Assembly: GCF_000421145.1 (NCBI RefSeq) | Contig: NZ_ATWH01000005.1 | Location: forward strand, 248,001-312,000 | DNA: 64,000 bases | Direction of reading: 5' to 3' | Origin: Glaciibacter superstes DSM 21135 | GTDB lineage: Bacteria > Actinomycetota > Actinomycetes > Actinomycetales > Microbacteriaceae | Part shown: in pieces, positions 50,790 to 59,841 of the stretch | How positions within the stretch are numbered: the first letter of the stretch is position 1 | Layout of the letters: each line of letters opens with the position of its first letter | Translations under genes and position numbers: made by a program | The notes under the pieces: generated by a model | What the model was told of the DNA's origin: nothing | The model's input: the letters and a program-made list of their open reading frames with translations, nothing else | Database searches by the model: none

Positions 50790-52028
50790 GTGGCATACAT
50801 TCCGCGAATAGCAGACACGGAGCTCGCAATGGGACTCGCGCGCGCTGGCGCTGTCTTGCTCGAAGGTCCAAAGGCGTGCGGGAAGACAGAAACTGCGTCG
50901 AGACGGTCGCGCAGCATCGTGCACATCGACACCGACCCGAGCGTGGAGGCGCTCATGGCTACCGACCCTCAGCTGCTACTCGAAGGCGCGGTGCCGCGGC
51001 TCTTTGATGAATGGCAGCTTCAACCAAAGCTGTGGAATGTGATCAGGCGCGAGGTCGACGCGAGACACACCGCAGGCCAATTCATTCTGACTGGTTCGAC
51101 GGCACCATCAACAGACGCCACTCGACACTCGGGCGCTGGGCGATTTGCGCGAATCCGGATGCACACAATGACGCTCCAGGAGAGCGGCCACTCAAGCGGG
51201 ACGGTATCACTCGAAGCGTTACTTAACGGCGAACCAGCCCGAGCGGTCGACCCTGGGCTCGACCTTGACGCACTAATCACACGCATTGCGACAGGCGGCT
51301 GGCCTGCGCTCCTGCGCATGACAACCGCCGATACCCTCGCAGCGCTACGCGACTATGTCACGTTCGTAGCTGAGGTCGACGTGCGCACCGCCGGTACGAT
51401 CCGAGATCCTCAGCGAGTTCGCCGGCTTCTACTAGCGCTAGCTCGCTCGACCGCAACCGAGGTCACGGTCACAACGCTCGCCCGCGATGAGGCGTCGCTG
51501 TCGAGGGATGCAGTGCGCGATTATCTTGATGCTCTCTCACGAATCTTCGTCATTGAGGATCAGCCCGCCTGGTCATCACATTTACGATCTTCGGCCACGC
51601 TTCGTAAGGAGCCCAAGCGACACTTCTGCGATCCATCGCTCGCTGTAGCCTTGCTCGGCGCGGACGTCATCTCACTGCGCCAGAACCTCGCCTTCGTTGG
51701 CCAGCTCTTCGAGTCGCTCGCTGTACACGAGCTCCGAGTTCTCTCCCAACCGCTTGGCGCCGAAGTCTTCCACGCACGCGACTCCACCGGAAACGAAGTT
51801 GATGCGATCGTCCAGCAGCGAGACGGCCGTTGGGCCGCGTTCGAAGTGAAGCTTGGCTCTAGCTCAGAGACCATCGATGCTGCCGCCGCATCACTCTTGC
51901 GCTTTGCCCGTAATGTCGATACGTCGAACCCGGAACCACCCGTGCTCGCAGTCGTGACTGGTCGTGGCCCGTCCTACCGTCGACCCGACGGTATTGAAGT
52001 CGTTGCTATCGGCTCACTTGGCTCGTGA
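50790..52028 (+). CDS. AAA_14/DUF4143 ATPase with a nuclease-like C-terminus
   Basis: 412 residues from GTG 50790, chosen because GGAGG lies 5 nt upstream; ATG 50778 would add four. N-terminal P-loop ATPase: Walker A GPKACGKT (26-33), Walker B RLFDEW with D73-E74, sensor ILTGST near 99-104. A winged-helix-like middle (VTTLARDEASLSRDAVRDYLDAL) is followed by a DUF4143 domain in which D338 and E352-x-K354 form a PD-(D/E)XK-like site. The physiological role of this family is not known. The repeat array upstream is a probable control region. Confidence 0.85.
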   Translation: MAYIPRIADTELAMGLARAGAVLLEGPKACGKTETASRRSRSIVHIDTDPSVEALMATDPQLLLEGAVPRLFDEWQLQPKLWNVIRREVDARHTAGQFILTGSTAPSTDATRHSGAGRFARIRMHTMTLQESGHSSGTVSLEALLNGEPARAVDPGLDLDALITRIATGGWPALLRMTTADTLAALRDYVTFVAEVDVRTAGTIRDPQRVRRLLLALARSTATEVTVTTLARDEASLSRDAVRDYLDALSRIFVIEDQPAWSSHLRSSATLRKEPKRHFCDPSLAVALLGADVISLRQNLAFVGQLFESLAVHELRVLSQPLGAEVFHARDSTGNEVDAIVQQRDGRWAAFEVKLGSSSETIDAAAASLLRFARNVDTSNPEPPVLAVVTGRGPSYRRPDGIEVVAIGSLGS

Positions 52029-52080
52029 TCTTTCGCGCAGATTTCGGTAGCGATTGACAAGCACCGACTTCCGCAAGCAG

Positions 52081-53136
52081 TCAGTCTTCGATTGTCCAGT
52101 CGCGGATGAACGACCGGGGTTCGCGTGCGTTGGTATCGAGTTCACGTCCAATCGACAGCGCGTGCGGCAGCCGTCGCAGCGCGCCGAGCAGTCCAGAGAC
52201 GGTCGCGCGAAATCGCGAGTTAGCGCTGGGGCGCCCGCGCAACGTCTGCACGAATGATTTGGCGAGGCTGCCAAGAGTTCTCCACAGCGAGGCCAGGAGC
52301 ATGCTCGACGGGCCGTTTTTGGCAGCGGTGAGAATCCGGTTGCGCACGTTGTTGACCAGGAAAAGCGGGGAGTTGACTCCAGATGAGCCGGCGTGACGGT
52401 GGTGCAGTGTTGCGTCGCGCGCGTAGCGGATGCTCCATCTTCGGCGACGCATGCGCCAGGCGAGGTCGGTGTCCTCGTAGTACATGAAAAGCGAATCGTC
52501 GAAAGCACCGACGTCGACGAGTGTGGATCGTCTCAGCGCGCATCCGCCGCCGGAGAATCCGAAGACTTCCTCCGCGCTGTTGTCGTCGTCGACCGGAACG
52601 AGCCATGATCTGTCCTGGCCGTTGCCGGAACGCGAGACGATGTTGCCGGTGCTGTTGAGAAGCTCGACCCCGCCGACCTCGCTGCGTGTCCAATGGCTGC
52701 CATCCGAGCGACGATACGAACCCGCAACGTCGGCACTCACGGGCTCGAAGCGACCGGTGAGCACGATGCGCGCTGTCACGGCTCCGATGCGGTCGTCGGT
52801 ACTGAACGGCGCAAGGAGTGCAGCGACGAAACCGTCTTCCGCCAGGGCGTCGTTGTTGACGAGGACCGCGTAGTCGCCGGAGGTCGCGGACAGGGCGTGG
52901 TTGACAGCGCCGCCGAAGCCGAGGTTGTGCCCGGTGCGCAGCATCGTCACCGAAGGGAAGTCGCGTTCGAGGCTCTCGGCCGACCCATCGGTTGAACCGT
53001 TGTCGACAACCAGAAGGTCGATCGCCACGCCCTCGGCACTCTGGCCGATAAGCGAGCGCAGACAAGCGGCAGTGTCATCGCCGCCGTTCCAATTGACCAC
53101 GATGACCGTGCATCGCACTCGCTCAGACGTTGGCAT
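52081..53136 (-). CDS. Glycosyltransferase family 2
   Basis: 351 residues, ATG preceded by AAGGGAG. VIVVNWNGGDDTAACLRSL, VVDNGSTDGSAESL, GHNLGFGGAVNHAL near 68-81, VLVNNDALAEDGFV near 90-103, GGGCALRRSTLVDVGAFDDSLFMYYEDTDLAWRMRRRRW near 196-234: the layout of WbbL/rhamnosyl GT2 enzymes. A 90-residue C-terminal tail is basic. Convergent with the AAA gene and divergent from the WsaF-like pair. Confidence 0.88.
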   Translation of the reverse strand: MPTSERVRCTVIVVNWNGGDDTAACLRSLIGQSAEGVAIDLLVVDNGSTDGSAESLERDFPSVTMLRTGHNLGFGGAVNHALSATSGDYAVLVNNDALAEDGFVAALLAPFSTDDRIGAVTARIVLTGRFEPVSADVAGSYRRSDGSHWTRSEVGGVELLNSTGNIVSRSGNGQDRSWLVPVDDDNSAEEVFGFSGGGCALRRSTLVDVGAFDDSLFMYYEDTDLAWRMRRRRWSIRYARDATLHHRHAGSSGVNSPLFLVNNVRNRILTAAKNGPSSMLLASLWRTLGSLAKSFVQTLRGRPSANSRFRATVSGLLGALRRLPHALSIGRELDTNAREPRSFIRDWTIED

Positions 53137-53224
53137 CGCACTCCCTTGCTTTCAGGTCAGGCTCTAGGCTATAAGAAGGGCGTGCGTGTGAACCTGCCGC
53201 CACAAGACTCAAAGGAGAACTGGC

Positions 53225-54469
53225 TTGGGGAGATTTCAGCGTGCGATCCGATCGCTGCGCAGCGAAGGACCACGGATGTTCGCCTCGCGAACCTTCAACC
53301 GGCTGGCCATTGATTTCAACACCAACAAGCTCGGCGAGTCCCTGGTCCACCCAAGAGACGCCATCGCCGTCGACTGGACAGTGCCTCCGCTGTTCCAAAC
53401 CGACCCTCCGGCCCCCAAGCGTGACAATCTGAAGATCGTCTGGATCATCTCACCTCCTGGCCGCACGAGTGGCGGGCACCAGAACGCCTTCCGATTCATG
53501 GACTTCCTTGAGAAGGCAGGGCATTCGGTGACCGTGTACTTCTATACAACCGAGTCCCGGCCGATCGACACCGTCGCGATCCGTGAGATGTTGCAGACCA
53601 CGAGCGCCTATCCCGATCTGGCCGGTGACCTACGCGTTTACGATCCGGCGGTCGGAATCGATCGCGACGCCGACGTCATCTTTGCGACGGGCTGGGAAAC
53701 CGCGTATCCCGCATATCACCACCCGACGAATGCTCGCCGGTTCTATTTCACGCAGGACTTCGAACCGGCCTTTTACCCGTGGGGTAGTGACTTCGTGCTG
53801 GCCGAGAACACCTACCGGTTCGGATTCCACGGCTTCAGCGCTGGCAAGTGGCTTGCGAAGAAGCTCACCGCCGATTACGGCATGCCGGGGGACTACTACG
53901 ATTACGCCGTCGACAAGCAGCACTATTCGTTTGTCAACGATCAGCCGCGTAACGAGATTCTCTTCTACGCCCGCCCGCCGACGGCCCGCAGGGCGTTCGA
54001 GTTCGGCAAGCTGGTGCTCACCGAGTTCCACCGGCTGAGGCCGGACGTCACCATCAACATGGTCGGCTGGGACATTTCGCCATACGAGGTTCCCTTCCCT
54101 TACGTGAATCACACGGCCCTCGATATCTCCGAGTTGAACGGTGTCTACAACCGGTGTGCGGGAGCTCTGATCCTCTCCCTGACGAACATGTCGCTGTTGC
54201 CGATGGAGGTCATGGGCAGCGGTGTTGTGCCGGTTGTCAATGACGCGGCAAACACCCGCGAGGTCTTCGACAGCCCTCACATGGAGTTCTTGCCGATGTC
54301 ACCCGGGGCGATGGCGCGCAAGCTCGTGGAGATCGTCGAGAACCCGAACCAGATCGAGCGGGCCAGGATGATGGCCGAGTCCGTCGCAAGCACGGACTGG
54401 GCGGACCCGGGCGAGACATTCATCGCGGCATTCGACCGCGCAATGGATGCTCAGTCGAGCGCACGGTAG
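53225..54469 (+). CDS. WsaF-like glycosyltransferase (first of a tandem pair)
   Basis: 414 residues from TTG 53225; AAAGGAG lies 7 nt upstream and no better start exists. GT-B type: KIVWIISPPGRTSGGHQNAFRFMDFL near 70-95, ATGWETAYPAYH, FYFTQDFEPAFYPWGSDFVLAENTYRFGFHGFSAGKWLA near 172-210, and the donor-side LSLTNMSLLPMEVMGSGVVPVVND near 318-341. The family includes WsaF, a beta-1,2-rhamnosyltransferase of S-layer glycan synthesis; rhamnose transfer is likely given the rml genes. Confidence 0.85.
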   Translation: MGRFQRAIRSLRSEGPRMFASRTFNRLAIDFNTNKLGESLVHPRDAIAVDWTVPPLFQTDPPAPKRDNLKIVWIISPPGRTSGGHQNAFRFMDFLEKAGHSVTVYFYTTESRPIDTVAIREMLQTTSAYPDLAGDLRVYDPAVGIDRDADVIFATGWETAYPAYHHPTNARRFYFTQDFEPAFYPWGSDFVLAENTYRFGFHGFSAGKWLAKKLTADYGMPGDYYDYAVDKQHYSFVNDQPRNEILFYARPPTARRAFEFGKLVLTEFHRLRPDVTINMVGWDISPYEVPFPYVNHTALDISELNGVYNRCAGALILSLTNMSLLPMEVMGSGVVPVVNDAANTREVFDSPHMEFLPMSPGAMARKLVEIVENPNQIERARMMAESVASTDWADPGETFIAAFDRAMDAQSSAR

Positions 54470-54534
54470 AGCCACTCTTACCAAGCTGTGCGAATGCTGG
54501 GGGGCGAAACCGGCCGGGCTAGTAGCCTTGTCCA

Positions 54535-55767
54535 GTGAGTTCACTGAAAAAAGCGTGGTTGTTGCTGAAGGAGCAGGGTCCTTGGGCTGTCGTTAATCGC
54601 GTGTTGAGGGTAGTTTTTCGCCCGCCAGCACCGCTGAAGGGCTCCCAGAAGATCGTCTTCCAAGCTAAGTATGAAGACGCCAGCGAAGTCGACTGGAGTA
54701 TTCCTCATCCTGCCGTGGTCAATCCGCGGTTCACGGCCAAGGAATCATTGACCGTTGCTTTCATCATGTCTCCGCCCGGGGAGTCGAGCGGTGGTCACCA
54801 AAACCTCTTTCGTTTTATCGACTATCTCGAACGTGCCGGTCATACCGTCCGCGTATACCTCTACAGCGCGCACCAGCCCTACAGCGTTCGCCTCATCAGC
54901 GAAATGATCCAGTCCTCGCCCTCGTACGCCAGCACGCGGGCAACGATTCACGATTACACCGCGGCAGGCGTGGGCGACGACGTTGACGCGTTGTTCGCAA
55001 CCGGCTGGGAGACCGCTTATCCCGTGTTCCGAGACAAATCGGCTGCCCGGCGTTTCTATTTCGTCCAGGATTTCGAGCCCTACTTCTTCGCGGTCGGATC
55101 TGAAGCCACTCTGGCGGAGAACACATATCGCTTCGGATTCCATGGCATCACCGCGGGTGGTTGGCTTGCTCACAAGCTCCATACTGAGTACGGGATGGAG
55201 ACGTCGTCCTTCGAGTTCGGCGCGAATCGGGAGTTCTATAACTTGACAAACAGGAGTCAACGGAAAGAGGTGTTGTTCTACGCACGCCCGGTGACGCCGC
55301 GTCGTGGTTTTGAATTAGGCATTCTGGCACTTGAACACTTCGCCAAAGCGCGTCCCGACTTCCGGATCAACCTGGCCGGCTGGGACGTGAGCACTTACGA
55401 CATCCCCTTCGAGTACACGAACCTCAAAGATCTCAAGATCGACGAGCTCAACGCGGTCTACAACCGCTGCGCAACCGGTCTGGTGATCTCCCTCACGAAC
55501 ATGTCGCTGCTCCCCCTTGAACTTTTGTCTGCCGGCGTCATTCCGGTTGTGAATTCGGGGGACAACAACTCAATGGTCTCGAGTAACCCCTACATCGAAT
55601 TTGCAGCTGCGTCTCCGCATGCTTTGGCCGAGCGAATGATAGAGATCGTCGATCGTCAGGACCTCAGTAGTCAGTCGGCCGCAGCGTCTGCGAGCGTCGA
55701 GGGTCACGGATGGGATGCCTCCGGTCGTCAGTTCGTGCGCATCTTGGAGGAGGCCGTACGTGGCTAA
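54535..55767 (+). CDS. WsaF-like glycosyltransferase (second of a tandem pair)
   Basis: 410 residues from GTG 54535; TAGCCT (54523-54528) ends 6 nt upstream (leaderless). Same blocks as its neighbour: FIMSPPGESSGGHQNLFRFIDYL, ATGWETAYPVF, FYFVQDFEPYFFAVGSEATLAENTYRFGFHG, ISLTNMSLLPLELLSAGVIPVVN. Many residues are identical between the two proteins, so they are a tandem duplication, probably adding successive rhamnose units with different linkage. The end overlaps the epimerase gene by 8 bp. Confidence 0.85.
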   Translation: MSSLKKAWLLLKEQGPWAVVNRVLRVVFRPPAPLKGSQKIVFQAKYEDASEVDWSIPHPAVVNPRFTAKESLTVAFIMSPPGESSGGHQNLFRFIDYLERAGHTVRVYLYSAHQPYSVRLISEMIQSSPSYASTRATIHDYTAAGVGDDVDALFATGWETAYPVFRDKSAARRFYFVQDFEPYFFAVGSEATLAENTYRFGFHGITAGGWLAHKLHTEYGMETSSFEFGANREFYNLTNRSQRKEVLFYARPVTPRRGFELGILALEHFAKARPDFRINLAGWDVSTYDIPFEYTNLKDLKIDELNAVYNRCATGLVISLTNMSLLPLELLSAGVIPVVNSGDNNSMVSSNPYIEFAAASPHALAERMIEIVDRQDLSSQSAAASASVEGHGWDASGRQFVRILEEAVRG

Positions 55768-56686
55768 ATGCCTCGTAGTCGGGGCCAATGGCTTCATCGG
55801 TTCGTCGCTGGTCGACGACTTGGTTCGCAGGGGTCATGACGTCAGCGCCTTTGACCGATTCTCGGCCTCGGCAGTGTCATACGAGTCGACTGACGTGCGC
55901 AGGTTCAGCGGTGACTTCATGAACCGTGCCGACATGCGCAAGGCGGTCGAAGGGCAGGAGTACCTGTTCCATTTCTTGTCCGCTACAACTCCGGCAAGCG
56001 CCGAGGATGACCCAACCGTAGACATTCGCACGAACATCGCGTCGAGCGTTGAACTATTTCAAGACGCCGTTGATGCCGGAGTCCGCAAGGTCTTCTTCGC
56101 TTCCACGGGAGGTGCAATCTATGGGGACCAACCATTCGAGACTCTCAACGAGAACGTGACGCCGCTTCCTGTTTCTCCGTATGCGATTGGGAAGTTGGCG
56201 ATCGAAGGATATCTTCGCTACTTCAATCGGAAGTTTGGGCTCGAATCTGTCTCATTCCGCATCTCGAATCCGTACGGGCCAAGGCAACGCGCAGTGAAAC
56301 GCCAGGGTGTCATACCCATTTTCCTCCATCGTCTAACGGAAGGCCTGCCGCTCGTGGTCCTCGGGGACGGGTCGATGGTTCGCGATTACATCTACGCGGA
56401 GGACGCTGTTCGCATGATTGGTGAGACCGTTGGGCGACCCTCGACACATTCCGTCTACAACATCGGGAACGGTGCCGGCGCGAGTCTGTCGGAGCTGCTG
56501 GAGATCATCCGGGCGGTCACCGGTATCAAACCGACCATCGACGCGCGCCCTGTGCCGTCGACATACCTTGACCGTGTGGTGCTCGATACGACGCGGTACA
56601 CAGAGGAATTCGGCACGCTCCCTGTCGACACACTGGAGAGCGGTATACGAAAGACGTGGGAGAACATCCGAGTGATGCCGGTATGA
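55760..56686 (+). CDS. NAD-dependent sugar epimerase/dehydratase (extended SDR)
   Basis: 308 residues from GTG 55760, with GGAGGAGG 6 nt upstream. VVGANGFIGSSLVDDL near 6-21, FHFLSATTPASAEDD near 70-84, FASTGGAIYG near 111-120, catalytic YAIGK near 138-142, RISNPYGPRQRAVKRQGVIP near 164-183, MVRDYIYAEDA near 205-215. UDP-glucose 4-epimerase-like; product unknown, probably supplies a hexose donor to the neighbouring GT2. Confidence 0.88.
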   Translation: MAKCLVVGANGFIGSSLVDDLVRRGHDVSAFDRFSASAVSYESTDVRRFSGDFMNRADMRKAVEGQEYLFHFLSATTPASAEDDPTVDIRTNIASSVELFQDAVDAGVRKVFFASTGGAIYGDQPFETLNENVTPLPVSPYAIGKLAIEGYLRYFNRKFGLESVSFRISNPYGPRQRAVKRQGVIPIFLHRLTEGLPLVVLGDGSMVRDYIYAEDAVRMIGETVGRPSTHSVYNIGNGAGASLSELLEIIRAVTGIKPTIDARPVPSTYLDRVVLDTTRYTEEFGTLPVDTLESGIRKTWENIRVMPV

Positions 56687-57687
56687 CCGAAGTGGGAATG
56701 AAGATCGATGCCACCGTTGCGGTCCTGACCTACAACGGCGAGGAATACATTGCGCAAATCCTCGAAGCGTTGGCTTCACAGGATTTCGACGGGGAGTATG
56801 AGATTCTCGTTATTGACTCCGGGTCGACTGATCGCACCTTGGAGATTGTGCGCTCGCGCAAGGGTGTTCGTCTGCATGAAATCGTCAACTCCGAATTCGG
56901 GCATGGAAAGACCAGGAACCTGGCGGCCGAACTTGCTCGCGGCGAGTACATTGCCTATCTGACGCACGATGCCATACCGGCAACTCTGAGTTGGCTGACT
57001 GAGATTCTCGCTCCGATGCGCAACGAGCCGCTAGGCGTGGTGGCCGTCATGGGGAAGCAAATCCCGAGACCAGGTTGCTTTCCACTCCTCAAATACGAAA
57101 TCGAAGGAGTCTTCGCCGGCTTCGGTCCCGATTTTGGGACGACGGTGTTCTACAACGACGGATTCGCGACTGACCAAGGACTCTTGGATGCCATTGGGTT
57201 TTACTCTGACGTGAATTCGGCCACCAAACGCGATTTCCTGTTGAAAACCATCCCGTACCGCGACGTGCGCTACTCCGAAGACATGCTGTTCGGTCAGGAT
57301 CTCATCGCCGCAGGATATCGCAAGGCTTATGCTCCGCGCGGCGCCGTGATTCACTCGAATGATTTGACGCTCGATGAGTACCGCAGACGCATCTTCGACG
57401 AGACAGTCGGGCTCCGTCAGATCGGCAAGAACATTCCACCACTCGGCCGAATCGGTCAGTGGAAGTTGACCATTCGCGGAATACTCGCCGATACTGCTCG
57501 CTTGATTCGCGACCGTAGCTTCAGTCGCAAAAAGCGTGTCTATTGGATATTGGTGAATCCGCGTTATCACATCGCAAAGTGGAGGAGCTATAGGGCCTCG
57601 ACCTTGGTGGATCTGACCGACACCAGGGCAATTCGCGCCGGCTCGTTGGAGCACAGTCGGAAATACCGTGAAGGCGGTACCCAGTGA
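56683..57687 (+). CDS. Glycosyltransferase family 2 (rhamnosyltransferase-like)
   Basis: 334 residues from ATG 56683, overlapping the upstream stop by 4 bp. VAVLTYNGEEYIAQILEAL, ILVIDSGSTDRTLEIV near 41-56, EFGHGKTRNLAAELARGEYIAYLTHDAIP near 71-99, SEDMLFGQDLIAAGYRKAYAPRGAVIHSN near 197-225. The block EFGHGKTRN is common in O-antigen rhamnosyltransferases (RfbF class). A basic C-terminus (RKKRVYW) may contact the membrane. Confidence 0.86.
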   Translation: MTEVGMKIDATVAVLTYNGEEYIAQILEALASQDFDGEYEILVIDSGSTDRTLEIVRSRKGVRLHEIVNSEFGHGKTRNLAAELARGEYIAYLTHDAIPATLSWLTEILAPMRNEPLGVVAVMGKQIPRPGCFPLLKYEIEGVFAGFGPDFGTTVFYNDGFATDQGLLDAIGFYSDVNSATKRDFLLKTIPYRDVRYSEDMLFGQDLIAAGYRKAYAPRGAVIHSNDLTLDEYRRRIFDETVGLRQIGKNIPPLGRIGQWKLTIRGILADTARLIRDRSFSRKKRVYWILVNPRYHIAKWRSYRASTLVDLTDTRAIRAGSLEHSRKYREGGTQ

Positions 57688-57752
57688 GATAGTCTTTGCA
57701 CGGCGTTCGAAAGTCGACTCGCCATTGCACGGTTGCAGGGGAGTCGAAACCA

Positions 57753-58175
57753 ATGAAGTCGATGTTCCGTCGGCTTTCGCAGAGCACGATCATGCGATTT
57801 CTTGTCGTGGGCGGTGCGGCATTTCTGCTCGACTTTGGGCTATTAGCTCTCTTGAGTCAAGGATTGCGCTGGCCGCTGGGTATTTCAACGGCTGTTGCCT
57901 TCCTCACAAGCTTCTTCTTCTCTTATACGTTTCAGCGAGTCGTATTTGGCTCAAAGTCACCGTATGGCCCAAGCCTGGTGAAGTACCTTCTGCTTGTTGC
58001 GTTGAACACCGTGGCGTCGGTGGTGATTGTCGAGACCATCAATCTCTCGGTGTTGGGGTGGGGCGGAGGGAAAATCGTTGCAACAACCGTGACGACGACT
58101 TGGAACTTCTTTGCCTACAAATACTGGGTGTACGCTGCCCCCCGCGGAAAACCCAGGCAAGACTTTACGTTGTAG
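57753..58175 (+). CDS. GtrA family membrane protein
   Basis: 140 residues from ATG 57753 (GGGGAG about 11 nt upstream). Four hydrophobic segments (about 15-35, 43-62, 74-93, 101-120); FLVVGGAAFLLDFGLLALL and FFFSYTFQRVVF match GtrA. Third GtrA member of the window and the shortest. Base composition here is less GC-rich than the core. Confidence 0.85.
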   Translation: MKSMFRRLSQSTIMRFLVVGGAAFLLDFGLLALLSQGLRWPLGISTAVAFLTSFFFSYTFQRVVFGSKSPYGPSLVKYLLLVALNTVASVVIVETINLSVLGWGGGKIVATTVTTTWNFFAYKYWVYAAPRGKPRQDFTL

Positions 58176-58207
58176 CCCTAGCGGTGTGGGGTGCGAGGCG
58201 GCAGAAT

Positions 58208-59764
58208 TCAGGTGACTTCTTGGACGTCTTTGCGTGCGGGTCGCATGTCGGGAGGGGACTCGTCGCCGCGCACCAAGCGGTAGATGAGCAATGACGCACA
58301 ACTCGCGACTACGACGTAGATGAGAGCCCAAGTTACCCAGCCGAATGGTGGTTGCCAGGCTGGCACTCTGAACATGTCTTGCCAATACGCGGTGTCGCTG
58401 AGGCCAATGACATAGCGACGCAGCACCCAAATATAGGCGTATGCATGCGCGATTGTCGCGAGAACAGCGATCCAGGCGCCAAGGCGGTTAGGCTCCCATG
58501 AATTGCCAACGCCGGCGAAGCGTCGGTCCAGGGTCGCTCCTGCCGAGAGGATGACAATGACAAAAAGCGCCAGAATATAGCGGCCCTGCCATATGTACCC
58601 CTGTTCTGTCACTACTGCGGCCTGAAGAATGGGCGGTAGGACGACAAAGCACGCAATTGCGAAGATCAGACCCCACCTTGCTCGTCCAGAGCCAAGTGCA
58701 AGTGCGGTGACTATTAGGGCACCGACCAGAAAAGCCCAGAATGCGAGAACGCCGGCGGGAGCGGGTGTGTCTAGCCAGCCGAAATAACCGATCAGCCCGT
58801 TTGCGTAGTCGAATGTTCGATCAAACATCGTTTGAAGGCCCTGGAGATACGACGAACCGACTCCCGCGAATGTCGGGCTCTCTAAACTACCCGCAGTGGC
58901 GACCCACCAGAGTGCAAAACCACACGCGATTCCTATGACTGCGGTGCCGGACCAGAACCATGCGCTCTTGAGGAGTTGCCGAATTTGGGATACCCCGGCA
59001 ATTCCGAATGCCGTGACAACTGCGATGAGTAGCCACAATAAGGACAGCGCCTTGGTATTTGCGAGCATGGATGCGCCGAGCGTAATCCAAATGACAGTCT
59101 GCGGGTGAACACGCGGGGTGCCGTTCTTTTCCAAGAGTAGAAGTAGGTTTGCGAACACCGCCCCTGTCGTCGCAAACTCAAGACTATTCGGGTTTACCGA
59201 TCCATTAAGGTAAAGGACCATGGGGGTGACGCTCGTTGCGGCCGCAACGATCAACCAACGATGATTCCGCAACTGGCTTATTGCTGTGAACATTGCGGCT
59301 AGGAAGATGCAGCTGACAAGAGCGCTCATGAGACGCATGGCGTAGAGGCCGAGGTAACCGTCGGCAATAAGAGACGCGGACCCGACAACGGCGTAATAGA
59401 TGGGGTTATAGTTGCCCGCTGTAGTGACCGTTCGAGTATCACGCGAACTATCTGCGATGTCGATTGTTGCGCAATTCGGAGTCACCTCGGGTTGGAAAGC
59501 AGAGCAGGTGAGCTCATGTCCCTCTGCCACCCATTCAGGTACGGTGACGACGGACTGACCGGGTACATCATTCGGGGTCCCAGTGAGTTGCCCGCGGGCA
59601 ACGGCAGCCGCCTTGATCGCATGCGAAGGTTCGTCCGGCACAGACATCATTGGCGAAGAGAACGCCCAACAAATGCTCAGAGCGAATAGCACCGCGAATG
59701 CGGTGAGGAAGACAAAGCGCGGCCTCGAAGCGCGAAATTGCGGGCTGGGGAATCCGTCTGGCAT
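58208..59764 (-). CDS. DUF2142 polytopic membrane protein
   Basis: 518 residues, ATG with GGAG upstream. Eleven or twelve hydrophobic segments; the first extracellular loop begins MMSVPDEPSHAIKAAAVARGQL, the DUF2142 signature resembling GT-C enzymes, with an acidic pair positioned for lipid-linked sugar. Common in surface-polysaccharide loci with ABC exporters. Lies downstream of wzt on the same strand, with a 77-bp gap. Confidence 0.85.
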   Translation of the reverse strand: MPDGFPSPQFRASRPRFVFLTAFAVLFALSICWAFSSPMMSVPDEPSHAIKAAAVARGQLTGTPNDVPGQSVVTVPEWVAEGHELTCSAFQPEVTPNCATIDIADSSRDTRTVTTAGNYNPIYYAVVGSASLIADGYLGLYAMRLMSALVSCIFLAAMFTAISQLRNHRWLIVAAATSVTPMVLYLNGSVNPNSLEFATTGAVFANLLLLLEKNGTPRVHPQTVIWITLGASMLANTKALSLLWLLIAVVTAFGIAGVSQIRQLLKSAWFWSGTAVIGIACGFALWWVATAGSLESPTFAGVGSSYLQGLQTMFDRTFDYANGLIGYFGWLDTPAPAGVLAFWAFLVGALIVTALALGSGRARWGLIFAIACFVVLPPILQAAVVTEQGYIWQGRYILALFVIVILSAGATLDRRFAGVGNSWEPNRLGAWIAVLATIAHAYAYIWVLRRYVIGLSDTAYWQDMFRVPAWQPPFGWVTWALIYVVVASCASLLIYRLVRGDESPPDMRPARKDVQEVT

Positions 59765-59841
59765 CCGACTCCAATCGTCAGTTCTCGAATCGATGTGCGA
59801 CTCGTAGCGCGGGCTCTATATCCGAAGGCTATTTCCGTAAG

